A program made the position numbers and the translations under genes. From Sarocladium kiliense (taxonomy: Eukaryota; Ascomycota; Sordariomycetes; Hypocreales; Sarocladiaceae), in contig JAUZTG010000029.1 in the NCBI GenBank assembly GCA_030734395.1, positions 5,146,001-5,210,000 on the forward strand: a stretch of 64,000 bases of DNA, given 5' to 3'. A model generated the notes under the pieces. That model worked only from the letters and a program-made list of their open reading frames with translations. It was not told where the DNA came from and made no database searches. Shown here one piece after another: positions 58,721-64,000 of the stretch (positions are counted from its first letter, which is position 1; each line of letters opens with the position of its first letter).

Positions 58721-60944
58721 TTATGTTGACCACCACAGACACCCACAGCTGGTAAGCTCCTGCGCATCCCGACGATCCAGGCGCTTATCCGGTGTGCCAG
58801 ACCATTCACGGACCACTTGTCGCTTTTGGTTGGCGACCAGTTGCTCCTCCCATGGGCTAGATGCTTCGATGATCTCGACTCGTATCGGCTTGCCGTCGTC
58901 GTCATATACATCTTTCCAGTCATAGCCGCCAGCAATGACCTCGACTTGGCGGCAAACAGCTGTAGAGTCGGGATCTCCTGAGAGGCGCCTTTCAAGGAAC
59001 TTGACAGCCTTGGGGTAGGCTTGGGTTGGGTCGCCGCGGCGATTCGTATAGTCCGAGTCTTCGCTGTAAGGGGGCGTGGGTTGTGCATAGTCGGCTTCGG
59101 TTTCGCTAGGGTCGTCGTCTTCAGGCACGGCCAAACTGGCGTTGACGTTGGGATAGATGAAGATCTCGAGGGTAGTGTCTGGCCACGTGCAAATCCACGG
59201 TTTATCCCCTTCCTGAGCACCCTTGCTGGTCCTTCCCAGTCGTGTAGGATCAAAATGGGAAATTGGATAGTCATCGTAATCCCAGCCACGCTTCATCTTT
59301 CGCTCCGGGAGTGGGAAGTTGGCCTCTGGCACAATGACTGTCTTGTTGTATTTGACACTGAGCCACCAGGCTGGGCCGCGACCCATATCGAAGGTATCGT
59401 TGACGAGCTTCATAGGAATTGGCTCTGGCACACTTGGGGGTTGAGTGCCCCAGATGAGTTTGGCATCAGTCTCGTTGAAAGCAGTGAGCTCGAGATCGTA
59501 ATTGGCCAGCTTCGAGGCGTTCTTGATTTCGGTAATGTCAATAGAATAGTAGAGGTACGGGATATCGCAGCTCCAAGCATTGAATTCCAATGAGTTGTTG
59601 AAGCATTTCCGTGGCGCTTCGTCCTTATCGAGAGGAGGCAAAGCGAAGAAGCCAGTGTCGATTGGGTCAAGGTCGTCCGGCAGAGTTGTGTATGGAACGA
59701 CCTCGCTAACGGGGGTCTTCGGGGGAGGTGCCTCGGATTCACTGGGGATGTTAACGATGCGCCGAAATCAAGGCAGAGGCAGTGACTTACGCTATAGCTT
59801 TCCGGGTCTTGTCGTCGGACTTCTTCAAGACAGTGCCAATGACAGCGCCCATGATGATACCCATCAATACCATGCCGACCATCACCAGGCAGATAGCCCA
59901 GTATGGAACAATGCCCCAGAGCTTCTTCTTTGCTCTCCTTTCCCACTTCTCCTGTCGGCTGGACTTTTCGGTGATTTCACGAGCAGCAGTATTGATATCG
60001 TGCCGGCTAGCTTGCGAGTGTTGACTTCTGATCGATGGACGCGAGCGGTTAAGGGCAAGATCTTCTTCCGTTGAGGAAAACTCAGGGTCTCGTGTTGCCC
60101 TGCCGATGCCTCCCGCTCCTGCAGAGACAGCGGGCATGCCTCGGGTAGATGATGAGGGTGTAGAGATGGACTCCGTATCATTGCTAGACCCCTTCCTTAC
60201 GTAGGCAATTTCAGGATATCTTGTGTAAGGAGGCAGCTCCTCGGTATGGCCCATAGGGCCGATCAGGTCTCCAGCCTCTTCGCCATCGGGACCAAGTTGC
60301 CGTCTGTAATTGTCTGGGACATTTGTGAAGCCGACAGGAATGGACCGTGCTGGCGTCTCTTCGACCTCCGCGGTGCTCTGCGTGTACAATGTGTATGGAT
60401 GTGTAGGGCCTTGTTGTTGATTTTCTGCGGGAGATTCACGGGGAATAGGAGTTGTTGTTTCGGCTGTGGCGTTGCTAAGCGTCCTTTGAGGATACATCTG
60501 ATAGGGATGAGATGGTCCGGTCGGGCCACGGTAAGGAGAGTCGGGACGGATGAGAGGCCCCTCGCTCGAAGCAATGGAGGCACGCGGGAAAGATGGTTGA
60601 GCATTGTTTGATGAGTTGTGTTCGTGACGGAGTGTGAGTGATTCGTGAGGTCGGTGAGGCTTGGCAACGCTAGATGGCCGATTCCTCATGTTCGCTGAGC
60701 GGTCTGACGGAGGGTCGGGACGAGACTGGCCGAAGGGCCCTGTACCATGCTGTGGTGTAAATGTAGAAGAGGAGGATTCAGAGTCGTATGTATCAGGATT
60801 GGGTCGAAACCCATCGGCTACGGGGATATCGCTCAGGCTGGAGGTATCGGATGATCGTGAAGCAATTGAGTTTCGATGCGGGTTCGTGCTCGAGGATGGG
60901 CGCTCAGCACCAGAGGCATCGTCATTATGGCTGAATGGCGCCAT
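58721..60944 (-). CDS. Type II membrane glycoprotein of unknown function
   Basis: Two exons on the minus strand, 60944-59791 and 59741-58721, give 724 aa; the 49-nt intron starts gtaagt and ends ccccag. The N-terminal 335 residues are Ser/Pro/Thr-rich, with repeated short aromatic motifs (GPSHPYQMYPQR, GPTHPYTLYTQS, ELPPYTRYP) that look like adaptor or ubiquitin-ligase binding sites. After a basic stretch (KWERRAKKKLWG) comes one transmembrane segment at about 347-372. The C-terminal 350 residues have paired cysteines, several N-glycosylation sites (for example NNS, NAS, NET, NDT, NKT) and a conserved-looking fold with CDIPYLYYSIDIT and GPAWWLSVKYNKTV. I infer cytosolic N-terminus and luminal or extracellular C-terminus. 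I recall similar uncharacterised proteins in other filamentous fungi but cannot name a function. Confidence 0.8.
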
Positions 60945-63900
60945 GATGACCGCGGTACAGAGTCTGCGGCTCGTCGTGCCACAGCAGTCAAGAGGATGAT
61001 GGTCGAGCCGGGGAGATCGGCAGGCTCTATGGCCAGAAGCCCCGAAAGGCCACTGGGCGGTGGGTGAGGCTCACGCCAGAACTTCGAAAGTCGCGACGTG
61101 TCGGGTCTTTTGCTTCGAATCAACGAGAATTGGAAGTCGCGGGGTCGGGATATCGATGTGATGGCGATGGCGAGGTCGTGGAAGGATGATTGAGATGGAA
61201 TTGAAGGGGTGATTGGCGGTCGAGCGATGGGAGGAGGGGGCAAGCAAATTGGTGTTGTTTGGGCATGCCAGCCTGGGTTGGCGACGGGGCGCGGTCGGGT
61301 TGAGCAGGAGTAGGTAGGGCGACAGTGGACGCTAACAGAGTTTTGGGAGGACTGTGGCAGACGGGCTGAGCCTGAGCAGGGAGAAACTGAGAGAGTGTAG
61401 GGGGTCGGGGTGGACGGGTCAGCGCCGTGGGCTCGCTGGAGAGGCGGCTTGGACCTCCCGGAGTACAGCGGACTCAGAAGCGGGGCCGTTAGTGCAAAGG
61501 CAGTGCCACCGGACTGGTTTCCAAGGGAGGGAGGGAGCGAGCGCACGGTGCAGAAAACAGACCACGACAAGCTTGGGAATCCTCGGCGAGTACGTGAGGG
61601 AGTTTGCCAGGCACACATAATACTGTTATCCACGTTTTCACTATTCGTTAAGGAAACTCTGCCAGCTGTTGGAGCCAGGCCGATGAGCGGATCACACGGG
61701 CAGAACGCAGCCAGAGCCAAGGCTGGGCGAGAACCTAGACAAGATGGCCTGCTACGCGCGTGAGAAACAAGTGCACTGCAGCCGCCATGCGTCCCAAACC
61801 TGCATGAGGGTGTTTTTGGGGCTCTTATTCGACATTGTGTGCATTATGAGGCACGCTGCGAGTGTGGTCAGCCAAGTCTTCGCTCCTATCCATTGCAGGC
61901 AGCTTGGGTGAGAGAGTGCCGCCGTAGTGTGTTGCTGCTTCTGGGTCAATGTCTCTGGCTAGAGTGACGGATGCCCAGAGTCCATTGGTCAGTCATACCC
62001 CACTTCGCACGGCTCGCCATAGCCGCTTTGCCAAGGGGCGCCATGCCAACAATTCTTGCCCTGTCGCACCGTTGTGCAGTGGCCTCAAGGGAGACCAGCT
62101 TTGCTTGTTCCCCAGGACTTCGATGCTGTTAAGATACCATGCGGAATTCTGGTTCATGGAAAAGACGAACCGCGAAATAAGGAATCCGACATCACGAAGG
62201 AGAGCCTCGCCGATAATAAGTTGGTTAACGTCCGATCAGGGTCATAATCTGCTCAATAGAATGACATCGTGTGCCTTACTGTGAAATGCCTTTAGTACCA
62301 CCCTAGAACCGTTTGACTTTTGGCTCAATCCTCCTCACAGCACCACCACCACCACTGAGTCACCACCTACACCTCAGTCATGGTGGCCAAAGCCTTGCCC
62401 ACCATCCCAACCATCATTGGCATCTCTGATCCATTGTGCCCTTTCTCAGATCGCGACATCGATAAGATCGATGCCAAGATATACCTCGACCCATCTTCTT
62501 TCGTCCTTCTGGACTATAGCGCTCTCTAACCACCCCAGCCTGGTCACGCTGCAAGGGTGGCTTCATTCCTCGCCGTGCTGGCTGGCTTCCAACAAACAGA
62601 AAGCTCTTCAACGCTTGGCCCGCCGTTGCAAGCTCGGCTTGCCTCCACACCACGATCGGCATGACGGGAGCATGACACTCACATTGTCTGTACGGTTTCG
62701 TGCGTTGTCCTTGCCCTGCGGGTGGACGGCACATGTTTGAAACGCGCTGCGCGTACTATGAGAGGCCACCATCGTCCGTCCACAGACAACCATCCATCCA
62801 TCCAACCATGCATTTCAAGTGGGTGGGCACTGACGAGCATTGGACTAGGCGCTTCGCCCCAGAGCAGAGTTCCGATGGCTTGTTCTGAAGCCACACCAAC
62901 AACCGACTCCATTTTGACGCCACTGACAGATCAACAGGAACAAATACGAGCAGAGACCAGCCATCGACCAATGGGCAATGGGCAATCCTCTAGTTCTGGC
63001 CCTTTCGAGTTTCTCCGTCGACTCGACAACCAATGACTTCATCCCGCCCATCCTTTGTACACATGTATTTTCGCACCGTTGTCGTGATTCCACAATGCCG
63101 AGACGTCAGCACCGGGTGCAGTGGGCACCAACCCCGGGTCGGCAGTCACACCGAAGACCCCTACTCGATCTCTACGAGTCCTTGTGCTTCACATTCAGTG
63201 CAATAGCCATAAAAAACGAGTCTTTCTGCTAGGGGATGCCATAATGTGCTCTTCGAATGCATCTGCATCACTCAGAAGCTTGAGGATGCCTTTCGACTTG
63301 ACCAGGCACATGGTCCGATTCTCACCCACCCCCAGACCAGGAAGAGGACAAGCGTCCGTCCCGACCGGGGGATGGGATCGTATGGCAGGATCCATCGTAC
63401 GAAGAACTGTCGATTCGAAACAAGAAACGGAAATAGATGTTGCCCATGCAACATAAGGGTTTCAAGCCAAACTTTGAGCCGCGTGTCGCTGAGCGCCAAA
63501 GCTCCCCCCGGTCTATGGCCCCCGAGTTTCACTTACCCTATGTATTCACGAACCCTTCCGACCACTGTTCCATGGTCATCATGTTGACGATTGGAAAGTG
63601 ATCTGGACCTTTAAGAGTTTCTACGGTCCACCTCCCTGGCCACGTACAGTGAATGGAGAGCACCAGCCACGAACCTCTAGATAGACCCCAAGGTAAGGGC
63701 AGTGGTCTCGGATTGATCCGACTATATTCATAAATGCACTCGTCCGGCCCTCGGATTGCAGCCATAGCATGGGGACATACATCTCCCGGCAACGCTGGCT
63801 GTCTCACGCCAAAGCATCGTCCCCAGAAACAGTCCTACCGCGGCTGCTGGGCGGAACCTCCATTTAACTCATCAAGAGCGTCGAGTCATGCGTTGCAAAT

Positions 63901-64000
63901 CGAAACATGTTGCTTCACTTCGCTATGCTTGCCCCTCTCGAAGAATTCTGCTCGTACTTCTGTTCTAGCGATCACTCATAGCCCCTGCTTGGGACTGTGA
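60945..64000. other. 3 kb with no supported gene
   Basis: The first 0.8 kb is the promoter/leader of the membrane glycoprotein gene and contains a long open minus-strand frame (ATG at 61618, 261 codons) that overlaps its start. Beyond about 61.8 kb only short frames without family resemblance occur, and a few CCAT-type repeats near 62.8 kb. Confidence 0.5.

Noticed and set aside
58372..59289. 305-codon minus-strand frame inside the membrane glycoprotein gene
   Set aside because: It is a second frame of the same strand within a well-supported exon, running into the 3' UTR, with no domain.

Overview
The window is nuclear DNA of a filamentous ascomycete (Pezizomycotina; a Dothideomycete is my guess, not shown). 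The evidence is the gene set and gene structure. Most genes are split by short GT-AG introns, mostly 48-94 nt, often with a CTAAC-type branch point. There are fungal-only families: a Zn2Cys6 regulator with a fungal transcription-factor domain, the PTS2 co-receptor PEX20, a KIN1 kinase and a Whi2-like BTB protein. No bacterial-type operons, rRNA or tRNA genes were found. Spliced models below were derived by hand from reading-frame continuity across GT-AG junctions and family resemblance.

Layout. 1-5.6 kb: the 3' end of a Dal5/Tna1-type MFS permease, a D-2-hydroxyacid dehydrogenase and a Zn2Cys6 regulator, all on the + strand; this looks like a small nutrient-use cluster. 6-18.6 kb: housekeeping genes. 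These are an Mdm1/SNX13-type sorting nexin, a two-RRM SR-like splicing factor with a 6-nt microexon, PEX11 and fructose-1,6-bisphosphatase sharing a divergent promoter, and a CIA30-domain protein. 18.6-22.9 kb has no supported gene. 22.9-24.0 kb carries a bZIP regulator. 24.0-38.5 kb is a 14.5-kb stretch, balanced in base composition by eye, in which I can support no gene.

38.5-61 kb is dense again. It holds the CCR4-NOT subunit CAF40/Rcd1, the polarity kinase KIN1 and a GPATCH1-like G-patch spliceosome protein. Then come a Whi2-like BTB protein with no visible AUG and an open frame beyond its stop codon, a secreted quinoprotein-sugar-dehydrogenase-like protein with a GPI-type tail, the coat/nucleoporin SEC13, PEX20 and a type II membrane glycoprotein of unknown function. 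61-64 kb has no supported gene.

Functional links. PEX11, PEX20 and FBP1 belong to growth on fatty acids or acetate (peroxisome proliferation, PTS2 import, gluconeogenesis). Their two promoters carry six CCTCGG/CCGAGG hexamers, the core known for the FarA/FarB fatty-acid regulators of Aspergillus. The SR-like factor and the G-patch protein act in splicing. Mdm1 and SEC13 act at the ER. KIN1 and Whi2 act in polarity and stress signalling.
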